Shown here: one piece after another, positions 22,691 through 33,934 of the stretch
How positions within the stretch are numbered: the first letter of the stretch is position 1
How the letters are laid out: every line of letters starts with the position of its first letter
NCBI RefSeq assembly: GCF_034190915.1
Contig: NW_026947486.1
Coordinates: forward strand, 99,491,123 to 99,555,122
DNA length: 64,000 nt
DNA from: Cavia porcellus
Taxonomy: Eukaryota; Chordata; Mammalia; Rodentia; Caviidae
Direction: 5' to 3'
The notes under the pieces: model-generated
What the model was told of the DNA's origin: nothing
The model's database searches: none
What the model saw: the letters and a program-made list of their open reading frames with translations, nothing else
Translations under genes and position numbers: made by a program

Positions 22691-23437
22691 TCAGTCACAC
22701 CCAGAGTCATCAGGGACAGCTTCACAGAAGAGTCATGGGAGAAAGGGGGAATGTGGCTGCTGAGTCATTGTTGCGGTGAGAAGAGCAGCAGGCCTAGTGT
22801 GAGGAGTGGAGGAGACACAGGTAGGCAGGAACACATGATGCTGAGAGAGAAATTCCCTCCGCAAGTGGGAAGCATGGGCCCAGGAAGAGGCTGGCTTGGA
22901 GGAGAAGCAGGCCCTGCAGAGACAATAGGAATTTCCACCTTACATGGAGACCCTACAGGAGGGAACTGCTTTGCTCTCCTGCCAGAGGTTTTCAGCTGTG
23001 GCTACCAATTGAACTCACAGAGGCAGATCAACTGGAGAAAAGCATACAAATTCATTTCATGCGTATTTTTCATGCAGTTTCAGCACATATAAAGAAATGA
23101 AGAGCAAACTCGTATACTGAAGATAACAGAGTACAGTGAGTTGGAAAAATGAACTAAACTGTGGAGGTGTAAGAAAATGGAAGATATTTTGTGCCAATAT
23201 GCACAGAATTCCCTTGGCTTCACATTTCAGTCCTTGAGGATAGCAACGCTGTTTTTATTCTAGTGTACAGAGGGCATCTTTCCCTGGAGTTTTTGTTGAC
23301 TGCTTTCAAGAATAAGTGAGTAGGTCAGAATGAGCCTCTTGCAGTTTCTGATACTGAAGTGCCTTTACATGAACACAGTCACCTTGCCACAGTGGTGTAT
23401 TTTGAGTAATAGAGTCTTAATTGCTTCAATGCTTTTA

Positions 23438-23440
<3 letters not shown>

Positions 23441-23489
<49 letters not shown>

Positions 23490-23490
23490 A
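23441..23490. repeat. (GA)n microsatellite in copy B
   Basis: About 50 bases of nearly pure GA. Copy A at the same place (about 6920-6940) has only AGAGGAAAGAGAGAGGC, so the expansion is specific to copy B. Confidence 0.9.
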
Positions 23491-24449
23491 GGCAGTGTTG
23501 AGGTCAATGAAAACATAATTTGTGTGGCCTCCCTCATTTCTGTCATCCTGAGGCCTAGGATTCAACACACTGTCCATTGCCCAGGACCAAAGCTCTCTCC
23601 TACATAAAGGGCAACTGTACTACATGATACCCAAAGTAATGGAGCCACAGCAAAAGAACAGCAGTCTCTGTCTGCTGCCCTGACCATGCCCAAGGATCCA
23701 TTCATGAGCATCCCTGACCCCACACATTGAAGGATTCCACATCCCAACCTATTGGGGTTGTTGTTCCCCACCCCAAGACAGACAGCTTTCAACTCAAGAT
23801 CCTGACGAAAAAGACCTCAAACCTCCACTGAAAATAGAAATTTACAAGTTCCCTTCATTTCAGGAGACACTCTGCCTAAGTTCAGGTTTGAAATACTCCA
23901 CCGTCCACTAATACTAGGGAGGTGGCAACTAAAGAATCTGTCATTACAAAAGCCAAGTCTGATAAATGTCACACCCAATGGCCAAATGATCCTGCCTCCA
24001 ATATTCCACAAGCCTTGGAGCTTTCTTCTTTCTGAAGGCATCAGAATCCCCTACCCCACCTCCTCTCAGAACATGCTCTACCAGAGGAGCCATAATTCAC
24101 TGTCTCAAACAGCAACTACAAGGACAGGGAGAAAATACCAGGAGCATGAGACAATCCAATCACATCAAGATGACGCCATGTCTACTCCGCAAAACAGTCC
24201 AGCATAGATGTGGGCATGAGGGCCACATGCAAACATGGGAGTGTCTATTTATATCCAAAACTCTAAATACAGCTCAGAGTCTCCTAGTCCAATAAACAAA
24301 ACCTCAGCATCATCGAAATCATTACACAAAGAAATGGAAAAGAGACACCTTGAATGAGAAACAATAATCAGGTGACAATAAGACAATAAATGCATTAGAT
24401 TTCAGAATTCTCTAACAAGGATTGCAAAGTACATCATAAAAGTGATTCT

Positions 24450-24562
24450 AGAGCCATGTGAGACGTGTGTGTTTCCAGCTTTTGGGGGGCTGAGGCACAA
24501 GGATCACTGAGTTTAATGCCTGCCTGAACTGGGTGGTGAAACCCTGTCTCAGAAAAGATAAA
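24450..24562 (+). mobile_element. 7SL-derived B1-like SINE at the right edge of copy B
   Basis: Contains TTTCCAGCTTTTGGGGGGCT, GAGGCACAAGGATCACTGAG and GAAACCCTGTCTCAGAAAA. Its start coincides with the end of homology between the two duplicated copies. Confidence 0.65.
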
Positions 24563-24569
24563 TACCCCT

Positions 24570-24780
24570 TCATTTTTATAATATCTATTGTGTATTTTAG
24601 ATATTATTACTCTTTCAGTTTGTAACTTGAAAACTATTTCTAAGAGGAAAACATGTAACTTATCAACTACTCATTTCTTAATGTTAAGATTTTTCTTTGA
24701 AATTCTGTATTACTTCTATACTTTTTTCTGTTTGGTCTTTTTGTCTCTTTTTTTCTTTAAATAAAAATAATAATAAAAAC
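24570..24780 (+). mobile_element. L1 3' end fragment
   Basis: Ends in TTTCTTTAAATAAAAATAATA. Resembles the terminal part of the HAL1-like element at 54100-54235 (shared TTTTTCTTTGAAA, CTGTTTNGTCTTT and terminal AATAAA). Only the tail is present. Confidence 0.45.
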
Positions 24781-24784
24781 CCAT

Positions 24785-25400
24785 TAATATCCCTACCAGA
24801 GTGCTCACCAAAAAGAGTTCACTACTTACAAAATGAGAATCAGTACTTTTCTTCATATTGCTTTGGCTATGCAAATCTTTGTTTTGTTTATTGTCTTCCG
24901 TTTACACTTGCAGCAAATGCAGTTGCAAATATGTGCATTCTTTTTATGTTTTGCTACTTTGGCGCATGTAAATAGTCAATAATGTACAATGAATCTCACA
25001 TTATAAAAGATTTATTTTATTCCTTGTAGTATTTTACACAAAATTCCTATATACATGAAATTGCATAATAAATGTTTTTGCTTCACAGAGAAAAAGATAA
25101 GCAAATGTGAATCTACATGAAACTGAAGAATAATACCAGTTAGGTTTATAACCAAAAGCTGACAAACACTCGATTGTTCTTCATTTAGCAAATTTTTCCT
25201 TTTACTGGCCATGTATACCATGGCATGTGGCTTAGCAATCCAAGGGGTCAGTACTGTTACACAGAAGATCTGGCGTGATCCTCAATGCCATGTCTCTGAG
25301 GGGAGAAAAGTACCAGCTGCAGAACTATACAGCGGATATGACTGCATAGGTGCCCAAACCAAATGCAGCCATGTAGACCGGATGGTGGAGAAGCAGGAGT
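24785..25400. other. intergenic DNA, no recognised gene
   Basis: AT-rich. The 126-residue open frame 25211-25591 (+) runs through the GACAG microsatellite and has no recognisable domain. Confidence 0.45.
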
Positions 25401-25407
25401 CAGCATG

Positions 25408-25436
25408 TGGGACAGGACAGGACAGGACAGGACAGA
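25408..25436. repeat. (GGACA)n microsatellite
   Basis: Five tandem GGACA units. Confidence 0.9.
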
Positions 25437-25804
25437 GGTGGGCAGGAAGGCATCAGGTGGAAACAGTCCTCTCTGTGGACTCGATCAATTTCAACATCCA
25501 AGTTGTAGCAGTGGAATGCAGTTTTGTAAAATGTGGCCAATTTAGGAAAGTAAGTAACAGGGCATTTCTGTTTAACTACATGTCAGTCTAGAATGATTGA
25601 AAAATTAAAGGATTAATTGTAAAAAGGGCTTTTCTAACAGATAACTTCTTCCACCAGAAACCCCAAGTCACGTGTCTGAGATCTTCCTCCGTGTTGAGTC
25701 AGGATTTCTCTCTTCTCAACCACTGTACTCCGGCCTGTTTGTGTCAGTGAGGAAAATTCAAGGCCCTGCTAACCTTCCCCCTGCCCAGAGAGCCAACCTT
25801 TTGC

Positions 25805-25895
25805 AAGCTGATGATGGGAAAATAGGACCCAGGAAAAAATATTAACTTGCCCACAATCACAGAGATAGTAGGCAACCAAATCAGAACTTGTTACC
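25805..25895 (-). mobile_element. MIR SINE fragment
   Basis: Reverse-oriented MIR core: GATGATGGGAAAATAGGACC, then TTAACTTGCCCACAATCACA followed by GATAGTAGGCAACCAAATCA, in the order expected of an inverted MIR. Confidence 0.7.
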
Positions 25896-25899
25896 ACCA

Positions 25900-27110
25900 T
25901 GCTACCAACTTCAGAGTTCACATTGCTACTGTAGCAGCACTGTGCCTGTCTGTGCAAACCAAAAGCAGCAGCACAGACAGTTCACCTGCAGGCAAATGTA
26001 TCTTCAAGGTCAATACCTCGATGATCCTCTTGCCCAGTACAAGATGATGGTGGGACCTCTTGTTCAAGAGCCACAAAGAGGCCCGACATCAGAAACCACA
26101 GAAAATTTTAGCCCAGGTATGAGATTTCATGGTTCGTGTCTGGATGTCCCCACCCAACGTCTCATGCAACCACAGGGGCAGGCTTCTACAATTCCTGATT
26201 GACTCATGGTCCAAGGCTGGGAGATTTGACTCTGATAGAAGACACACATAGAGAACTGGAGCTACCAGAGCAACAAGTGAGAGAAGAGCTGGGGTCCTAG
26301 TTAATGGGGCATGATGGGAACCCAGGCCACTGGTTCTGGACGACACATGCTCCCTTTCACTGTGTAGGGCCAAAACCACTCCACAGTTTATTACTCTTCT
26401 GCTGTTGCAGTCAGAAACTAAATTAGAGACTCTCAAACCTCTACGTGCCTAACTCCTGTGTGACTGATGCATTCGGATGTGCCCTTCAAAAATTTTAAAT
26501 GAAATCCAGAATAGCATGACTTATATATGTACAATGACAGATCTAGAATATGGTCTGTAAATCGAATTATACTAAATAGGCATTTTCAGTCATCCCCCTC
26601 AAAATCTTCCCTCTCATATGGAATGCATTTATGTCACTGTTATTGTCATTTTTTGAACCAATACTTTGTGTCTTTTTAGTACTTTTATGAATTATAATAA
26701 AAATATGATGAATGCAGTTTTAAGCGACTTCCAATGGAAAGGCAGGACATTACCCTGAAAAATCAGTGCACTTATTTAGCAGACATGATGCCTTAAAACA
26801 CCTGGCTCTTCCGAAAGCTCAAAGTGTCCATAGAAGTTAAATGTTCTCAAGTGATTGAGGACACAGAAAAAATCACAGATTTACAATGAGAAACATGCAA
26901 GAGAAAGGACTTCCACAAATGCCTCAGAAAGTTTCAAGAATGATGAAATAAATGTGTTAAAAGATAAACACTGTATTTTGAGGAGGATTAATACTATGGT
27001 GTTTCTCTAATAATTTCAAAAATTCCATATGATTCATATTTGTACTATACTATGTGCATAAAACAAAAATCATCCAATATTTTAAAATTAGTGTTGCTGG
27101 TACATTTTAG
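25900..27110. other. intergenic DNA, no recognised gene
   Basis: No gene or named repeat seen. An open frame at 26089-26436 (-) has no recognisable domain. Confidence 0.45.
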
Positions 27111-27124
27111 ATATACATACCTGA

Positions 27125-30100
27125 TGCTACACCTCATATATCTAGAAAAAGAAGAGCAAGTGAAGCCCAAAGCCAAATGAAGGGAGTAAATTTTAAAAAT
27201 CAGAGCATAAACTACTGCAATAGAGACTAAGAAAACAATCCAAAGAATCAATGAATCAAAGAGTTGGTTCTTTGAAAGAATAAATAAAATTGATAATCCC
27301 CTAGCCAACCTTATTTAAAAAGGGAAGAAAAAGCTCAAATTCATGCAATAAGGAATGAAATAGGCAAAATCACTACAGACTCTGTGGAAATACAGAAGAT
27401 CATCAACACCTATTTTGAAAACCTCTACTCTCATAGTTTTGATAAAACAGAAGTATTAGATAGATCCCTACAAACATATAAAGTACCAAAGCTAGGTCTA
27501 GAAGATGTAAAACTGCTGAATAACCCAATTTCTAGTAATGAAATTGATAACGTAATTAAGTCCTTAGCTACAAAGAAGAGCTCAGGCTCAGACGGATTCA
27601 CTGCAGAATTCCACAAGAAATACAAAGAATACTTAATGCCGATACTCCTGAAACTCGTCAATGAAATTGAAAGGGAAGCAATCTTATCGAAGTCATTCCT
27701 GGAAGCAAATATTATTCTAGTAACAAAACCTGAGAAAGACAAAACTAAAAAAGAGAACAGCAGGCCAATCTCCCTAATGAACACAGATGTAAAATTCCTC
27801 AATAAAATATTGGCAAATAGGATGCAGCAAATCATCAAGATTATACACCATGACCAAGTGGGATTCATCCCAGTTATGCAGGGATGGTTCAACGTACGTA
27901 AATCAAAAATGTAACCCACCATATCAATAAAGCCAAAAGTAAGAATCACATGATCATTTATATAGATGCAGAAAAAGTTTTTGATAAGGTCCAACATTCA
28001 TTTATGATAAGAACTTTACAGAAAACTAGAATAGATGGTCTTTACCTCAATATAATAATGGCCATCTATGACAAATCAACAGCCAGTATCACAGTAAATG
28101 GCCAAAAAATAAGGACCTTTACCTTAAAATCAGGCACAAGACATGTCCCTTATTATACCGCTTATTATACCGCTTCTATTTAAAACAGTACTAGAAATAC
28201 TAGCCAGAGCAATTAGACAAAAGAGAGAAATAAAAGGAGTAAAAATAGGGAGACAAGAAGTTAAATTATCATTATTTGCAGATGACATGATACTCTACAG
28301 AGAAGACCCCCAAAACTCCATTGAAAGACTCCTAGATATAATAAATAAATTCAGCAATGTAGCTAGATACAAAATCAATACTCAAAAAACAATAGCATTT
28401 CTATGTACTAACAAAAAATCACAGAGAGAGAAAAAAGGAAATCCACATCTTTCATACTAGCAACAAAAAAATGAAATATTTAGGAATTATGCTCACGAAA
28501 GAAGAGAAAGACCTATATAGGGAAAATTATAATACACCGAAAAAAGAAATTAAAGAAGATCTCAGAAAATGGAAAGACATACCTTGCTCATGGAAAGGAA
28601 GAATAAATATTGTGAAACTGGCCTTTTGACCAAAACTGTTATACAGATTCAATACAATCCCAATAAAAATACCATCATCATACATCATGGATCTAGAAAA
28701 ATCACTTCTTAAATTCATCTGGAAGCAGAAGAAACCTAGAATAGCAAATAAAGTTCTAAGCAGCAATGGCAAGGCAGGAGACATCACAATCCCTGACTTG
28801 AAGTTATACTACAAAGCAACTGTAGTAAAATCAACATGGTACTGGAATCAAAACAGAGCCGAAGATCAATGGACCAGATTAGAAGATATAACCACAACTA
28901 CAAACACACTCAACCACCTTATTTTTAATAAAAGGGCCAAACATGTTCACTGGAAGAATGACAGTCTCTTTAATAAATGGTGCTGGAAAAACTGGCTCTC
29001 CATATGCCAAAAACTAAAACTGGACCCATGTCTATCACCATGTACTAAATTAAAATCTAAATGGATCAAAGATCTGAATATTAAAACAGAAACACTAAAT
29101 CTATTGGAAGACAAATTGGGTAAGACATAAGTGTAGGTAGAGAATTCATGAACAGGAATCAAACCACATGGGAAATACTTCCCAGAATCAATAACTGAGA
29201 TTGAGTCTTATTAAAAAGTTTCTGCATGTCAAATGAAATCTCCAGCATAGTGAAAAGAAAACCCACAAACTTGGAAAAAGTCTTAGTGAACTTCCCTCAG
29301 ACAAGGTACTTTTGTCTAAAACTTATAAAGAATTAAAAAAAATCAGACCCCCAAAATTCAAAGATACAATGTAAAAATGGGCATCTGAGATGAATATGCA
29401 ATTCTCTGATGAAGAAATACAAATGGCAAAGAAATACATGAAAAAATGGTCATCATCATTACTCATTATAGAAATGCAAATTAAAACCTCACTGAGATTC
29501 CACCTCACTCCTGAAAGAACAGCCAGGATCAAGAAAACTACCAACAACAAATGCTGAAGAGGCTGTGGGGAAAAAGGAACTTTCCTGCATTGCTGGTGGG
29601 AGTATAGACTGGTATAACCATTGTGGAGGTCAGTCTGGAGATTTCTCAAAAAGCTGGGATTGGAATTCCCATTTCTTTCAGCTATCCCACTTCTAGGTAT
29701 ATTCCCAGAAGAACTGAAAGCATCATACCACAGTGATATATGTGCACCCATGTTTATAGCAGCACAATTTGTAATTGCCAGATCTTGGAAACAACCTAAG
29801 TGTCCATCAACTGAGGAATGGATAAAAAAAGTTGTGGTATTTTTATACAATGGAGAGCTACTCAGCTGTAAAGAATGATCACATTGAGCTATTTATAAAT
29901 AAATGGGCGCAGCTTGAGACCATACTCATAAGCGAAATTAATCAAACTCACATGTATAAATACCGAATAGTTTTCCTAGTGTAAGAAATGGTAAGAGTAC
30001 ATAAAAGTATGTGGTAAACATGATTTCCCATTATATTGCTTTGAAGCCTCATAATATTTTCATTCATTAATTGGAATGGTTTTATTCTGTGTTGTTTGAT

Positions 30101-30590
30101 TTTATTGTCTGTGATGGTATGAACAGTTATTTAGAAAAAATAAGACAATAAAATAGCTAACCCTGATTTAATATCATCCTGTTTTGAAGTCGCAGGAAGC
30201 TTTTGTTCTTCTGTGTACATCAGTTTATCATGTTATATCTTATTGGATTTTATTATATGTGATAGCATAAACAAAATATTTATAGACAAGGAGAAAATAT
30301 AGAAACCATTGTTCGTTTTCTGTCAGTTGGTTCTAAACACCCTGTAATGCATTAATTTTCTTGAATGGTTTTAAACTGTCATGTTGAGTTTGATGCTATA
30401 ATATACAAAGTTATACTGAAATATTTCAAGGAAAGCAACACTACGGTAGATACTATTATGTTGGGTTATCTTGTGGTGAAACACTATTTTGCTTAAATTG
30501 TTCTATTCTGACCTGTGTTATTATGTTGTTATGTCCTCTTTTATCTAATCTCCTTCTTTTTAATTTTTTTAATAAAAAAGGTATACATAC
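27125..30590 (+). mobile_element. 5'-truncated L1 retrotransposon
   Basis: Begins inside ORF2, after the endonuclease domain, near the [17 protein letters not shown] motif, and runs through reverse transcriptase, the C-terminus (PFLSAIPLLGIFPEELK, DICAPMFIAAQF) and a 3' UTR that ends near TTTTTAATAAAAAAGG at about 30580. The 3' UTR (about 29960-30590) is made of diverged units of about 170 bases. It lacks ORF1, the 5' UTR and the endonuclease. Confidence 0.9.
27384..29130 (+). pseudogene. L1 ORF2 reverse-transcriptase region, broken
   Basis: The L1 reverse transcriptase copies L1 RNA at the target site. Open pieces are 27384-27914, 27950-28183, 28143-28460 and 28687-29130. The catalytic FADD motif ([10 protein letters not shown]) is present near 28270-28290, and [15 protein letters not shown] (usually GMQGWFN) lies upstream. 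A 12-base tandem duplication near 28148-28171 (CTTATTATACCG twice) lies where the conserved CPLSPLLFN-type motif should be. Stops after 27914 and 28457 and frame changes make it non-functional. Confidence 0.9.
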
Positions 30591-30594
30591 TGAC

Positions 30595-32235
30595 CATAAT
30601 CATCATAGGAACTTTGTACTTGTACATGATATACCTGGATTCTTGTATTTTCCTTAGCCCCCTCATCTGTCTTCAGCCCCTCATAGCTGACCACAAAAGC
30701 CTGGCAATGGAAAATGCTGAATTACTTGCCTGGACTTCACTTATGCCATGCCAAGATGATTGCCGGTGTATATTTTCTGTGTGACCATGTGCAAGGCATT
30801 TGAACAGATCTGCACAGGTAGAAAGAGGTGCATGTGTATGTGTGTGAGTGTGTACACATGTGTGTGTAGACTTCTTAGAACATTCCCTCAGTGCCAGCTA
30901 ACCTTCATTAGTCTCTGTGAGTAATCATGATTGACTACACATTTAGAGGCTGCCTGCTCATCTCAACCAGGGTCTTTCGAGTATCCCTCCCCTCCCCTGA
31001 ACTTGTAACTTCTATAATTTCTGTCTGCAAAAGAACCCACAGAGAGGCTGAGAGAGCAGCTAGAAATTCATTTCATTTAACATGTATTCTCGTGCCTGTG
31101 GACAAGGATTTTTATCAAAGGTTTATCTACTGTTTCTCCCAGTCTATGTGACCTCTGCATTCCCATATTCACAATAAATGGAGTGGATCACATAGCTTGG
31201 TTTATTTTTGATCAGCAGAACCCTATTTTAGAGGCCTTTTCTTGTTAGTGTTGTATCGCAGTGATAAGGCCTCTGTGTAGATAATTCAGAAGAGCTCATT
31301 GAAAATTACCAGAAAACATCAAATAACGTAGAAATTCATTCCCTGAGACTGGTTATGAGCATTTCAGGGGCTGCACTACAAAAGGTTCCTCGAAGCCTGT
31401 GACTAAGGCCATTGTATATGAGGCTACGTAAACCACAAATCCTCCAAATCGTCACAATGGGGCAATGCTATGTGGTTGGATGTTCACTGATAATGTTTCA
31501 AAGTACTTTCTTGAATTTTCTAAATATACATAAGAATATTTTGAAAAGTCACTCCTGAAAAGTCACTCCTGTATAAGCCTTTAAGTATTCTTTACCCATT
31601 GTCAAAACATTAGCAAAATGAATTTTTGCTTTACATATAAAATTCAATCATAGGCCTTTCCTGAAAGTGTGCAGTACAATCCATTGTAACACCTTAATCC
31701 ATATAAAAGAGAAGAATGAAACATTTTAAATCAAATGCGAGTCACCCCTAAGACCTTGCACCACTTTACCACTCCCTAGAGTGACGAGACATCTCAAGCA
31801 CGTGGCTGATGAAACTAGGAGCCAGCACTGCCCTAGACATGAACTCCTGAAAGAGATTCAAGATCAAGGTCCCACTTCGAATTCAGAGGAGGTGCACTTT
31901 TCTTATATTGCAGTCTTGACACTTGAGACTGAAGCAGGTACAAAGACGTCCTTCAACACCCCTGTACCTGTGACCACCACCTGAATGACAGTATCTGAAG
32001 AAATATCCACGGAATTATTCAGTTCAGTCTTCCCCCACAGTATCTTCCTCACAGTGGAGAGAAAGATGAGGATTGTGGCACTCCAGAGACAGGCAGAATA
32101 AGTGCATTTATAACAGAGACAGGGTGTCACTGGTACAGTTAATGTCACAATGACATTTGAAAAGGATATGAGCTGCCCTTGGTCACCTTCCTAATGCACT
32201 CTTCAGACACATGGCTGGTATGAAATCCAACAATA
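30595..32235. other. intergenic DNA, no recognised gene
   Basis: A weak MIR-like stretch (TGTGTGACCATGTGCAAGGC) lies near 30778-30800. A 14-base tandem duplication (GAAAAGTCACTCCT) lies near 31543-31570. Short open frames at 31781-31984 (+) and 31903-32148 (-) overlap each other and have no recognisable domain. Confidence 0.45.
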
Positions 32236-32239
32236 CTGT

Positions 32240-32612
32240 TATTCTTTGTTCAGAGTGATATTAGCCTGTTTTTTTTTTCTTTCATTTCAACATACATGAA
32301 GGTATGTACAGCTATTTTGAAGAGAATGAGAGACATTATGGGAGCCATTGATGACTTCCTTATTCTCTGGTATTAAAGACCTAAAATCCCTTCATCATCC
32401 TGTTCTGTAAAGTTCTATAGTATTTTGCTTTGTATGAACTCATTACATGTGAAGATATGTATGACTGTTTGGAGAAAACAAGAGACAGTATGACAGATAG
32501 TGAAGTTCTCCGGTTGTCTTGCTTTGAAATCTGTGTCTGTCTGTGTCTTTGAAATCTTATGATCTGTTTATTCTGTTTTGTTATGTTTAATTTTACCCTC
32601 TTTAAAAATAAA
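32240..32612 (+). mobile_element. L1 3' UTR tandem units and tail
   Basis: Two diverged units share ATGAAGGTATGTACAGCTATTTTGAAGAGAA-like blocks (near 32297 and 32450), and the segment ends CTTTAAAAATAAAATGC. The pattern matches the 3' UTRs at 29960-30590 and 53500-54235. The coding part is missing. Confidence 0.5.
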
Positions 32613-33224
32613 ATGCAAAAGAAGAAATCCAGTTGAACAAGAAATAACATCAAAAATCTAAAATATGGGATTTTATCAAATTTAACATCTTCTGCACAGC
32701 CAGGGAAAAACTTAACAGAGTAAAGAGGCAACTTTTAAACTGGGAAAAGACTTTTGCAAGCTTCTTCTCAGAGAGATGATTAATATCTAGACTCTGTGCA
32801 GAGCTAAAGGTAATAGAGCCCCACAATAAAAGGCCCAATAAAAAATAGGGCACTGAAATGAATAGACATGTCTCAAAAGTACAAATGAATAATAAACACA
32901 TGAAAGTGTTCCACATGTCTTAGTAGTAAAGAGATACAAATGAGGCCTACACTGTGATTAGTTTACTCCAGAAAGCATGGCTATCACCAAGAAATCAAAT
33001 GACAACAAATGCAAGTGAGGCTGCAGGGAACAAAGAATCCTTCTACATTGTTGCTGGAAATGTATCTACTATATCACTATGAAAGTCATTAGGGAGACTC
33101 CAAAGAAAACTAAATATAGAAATTTCATTCAATGGACATATTCTCACCTAGGTATCTTTCTGAATGTATTAAAGACATCATATTGCAATTATTTATACAT
33201 ACTCATCAAGAAATAAAATGTTAA

Positions 33225-33392
33225 GCCAAGCATGGTTTCACATGCCTGAAATCCCATCACTCAGGAGGCTGAGGCAGGAGGATTGTTGTGAGTTTGAGAC
33301 CAGCCTGTGGTAAAAAGTGAGCTGAAGGCAAACCTGAACTGCTTCATGAGATCCTCTCTCAAAAAGACAAAAATAATTTTAAACAAGAGTTG
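33225..33392 (+). mobile_element. 7SL-derived B1-like SINE inserted in old L1
   Basis: Contains AAGCCAAGCATGGTTTCACA, GAGGCTGAGGCAGGAGGATT and GAGTTTGAGACCAGCCTG, ending in A-rich sequence. A shift-like extra segment (about 25 bases) lies between the core and the tail compared with simple B1. Confidence 0.85.
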
Positions 33393-33555
33393 AAAGAATA
33401 AAGAAAAGTGGTATCTACATATAATGGAGTGGTTAACTTCTGTAAAGAAGGATAAACTTAAATTATATATAAGATAACGTTTGCACCTTGAGACAATATT
33501 GTTAAGTGAAATAAGAGCTTAAGTATCATATGTTTTCTTTTATACAGGTATGTTA

Positions 33556-33556
<1 letters not shown>

Positions 33557-33599
<43 letters not shown>
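33557..33599. repeat. (AT)n microsatellite
   Basis: About 43 bases of pure AT, within the old L1. Confidence 0.95.
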
Positions 33600-33600
<1 letters not shown>

Positions 33601-33934
33601 AAATAATAGAAAAATGATGGAATAAAGAAGAAATTTATCTTAAGCTAGGATAGACAATATATATAAATGTGTATTTTGAAATAGTACAATTGTTATATGT
33701 GTTTTATGTATTTTTGGAAGATTAATCTGGTTTTGAATATAACATGCTATAATTAACCATAAAAATTTATAAGGTAAATGAATGGATAGGATGCTGACAA
33801 AATTAAAGAGGGTGGTTGGAAGAGGAAAAAGGAAATGAAATATGTTAGTACGTGAATCCACTGCCTATAACGAATGCAATCACTATGTACTGTAAACTTG
33901 TACTAATCAAAATTAAAAATGACACTGCTCATGA

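Larger units (their letters stand above)
16529..24449. repeat. segmental duplication, copy B
   Basis: Second direct copy of 1-7918. Compared with copy A it has an expanded pure TG tract (21866-21911), a GA microsatellite (23441-23490) absent from A, a deletion of about 25 bases matching 6418-6441 of A, and an in-frame stop in the open frame matching 2700-2884 of A. It ends at the start of a B1-like SINE, whereas copy A ends at the CTAG-like promoter. Confidence 0.95.
32620..33930 (+). mobile_element. old L1 3' portion, split by a B1-like SINE and an (AT)n tract
   Basis: Carries decayed ORF2 C-terminal sequence, for example the region around AAATCTAAAATATGGGATTT, then the segment matching ACATTGTTGCTGGAAATGTA, interrupted at 33225-33392. 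It continues with GACAATATTGTTAAGTGAAA and a 3' UTR ending near 33925. Too decayed to encode protein. Confidence 0.65.

Noticed and set aside
25211..25591. 126-codon frame at 25.2 kb
   Set aside because: Passes through a GGACA microsatellite and has no recognisable domain or gene context.
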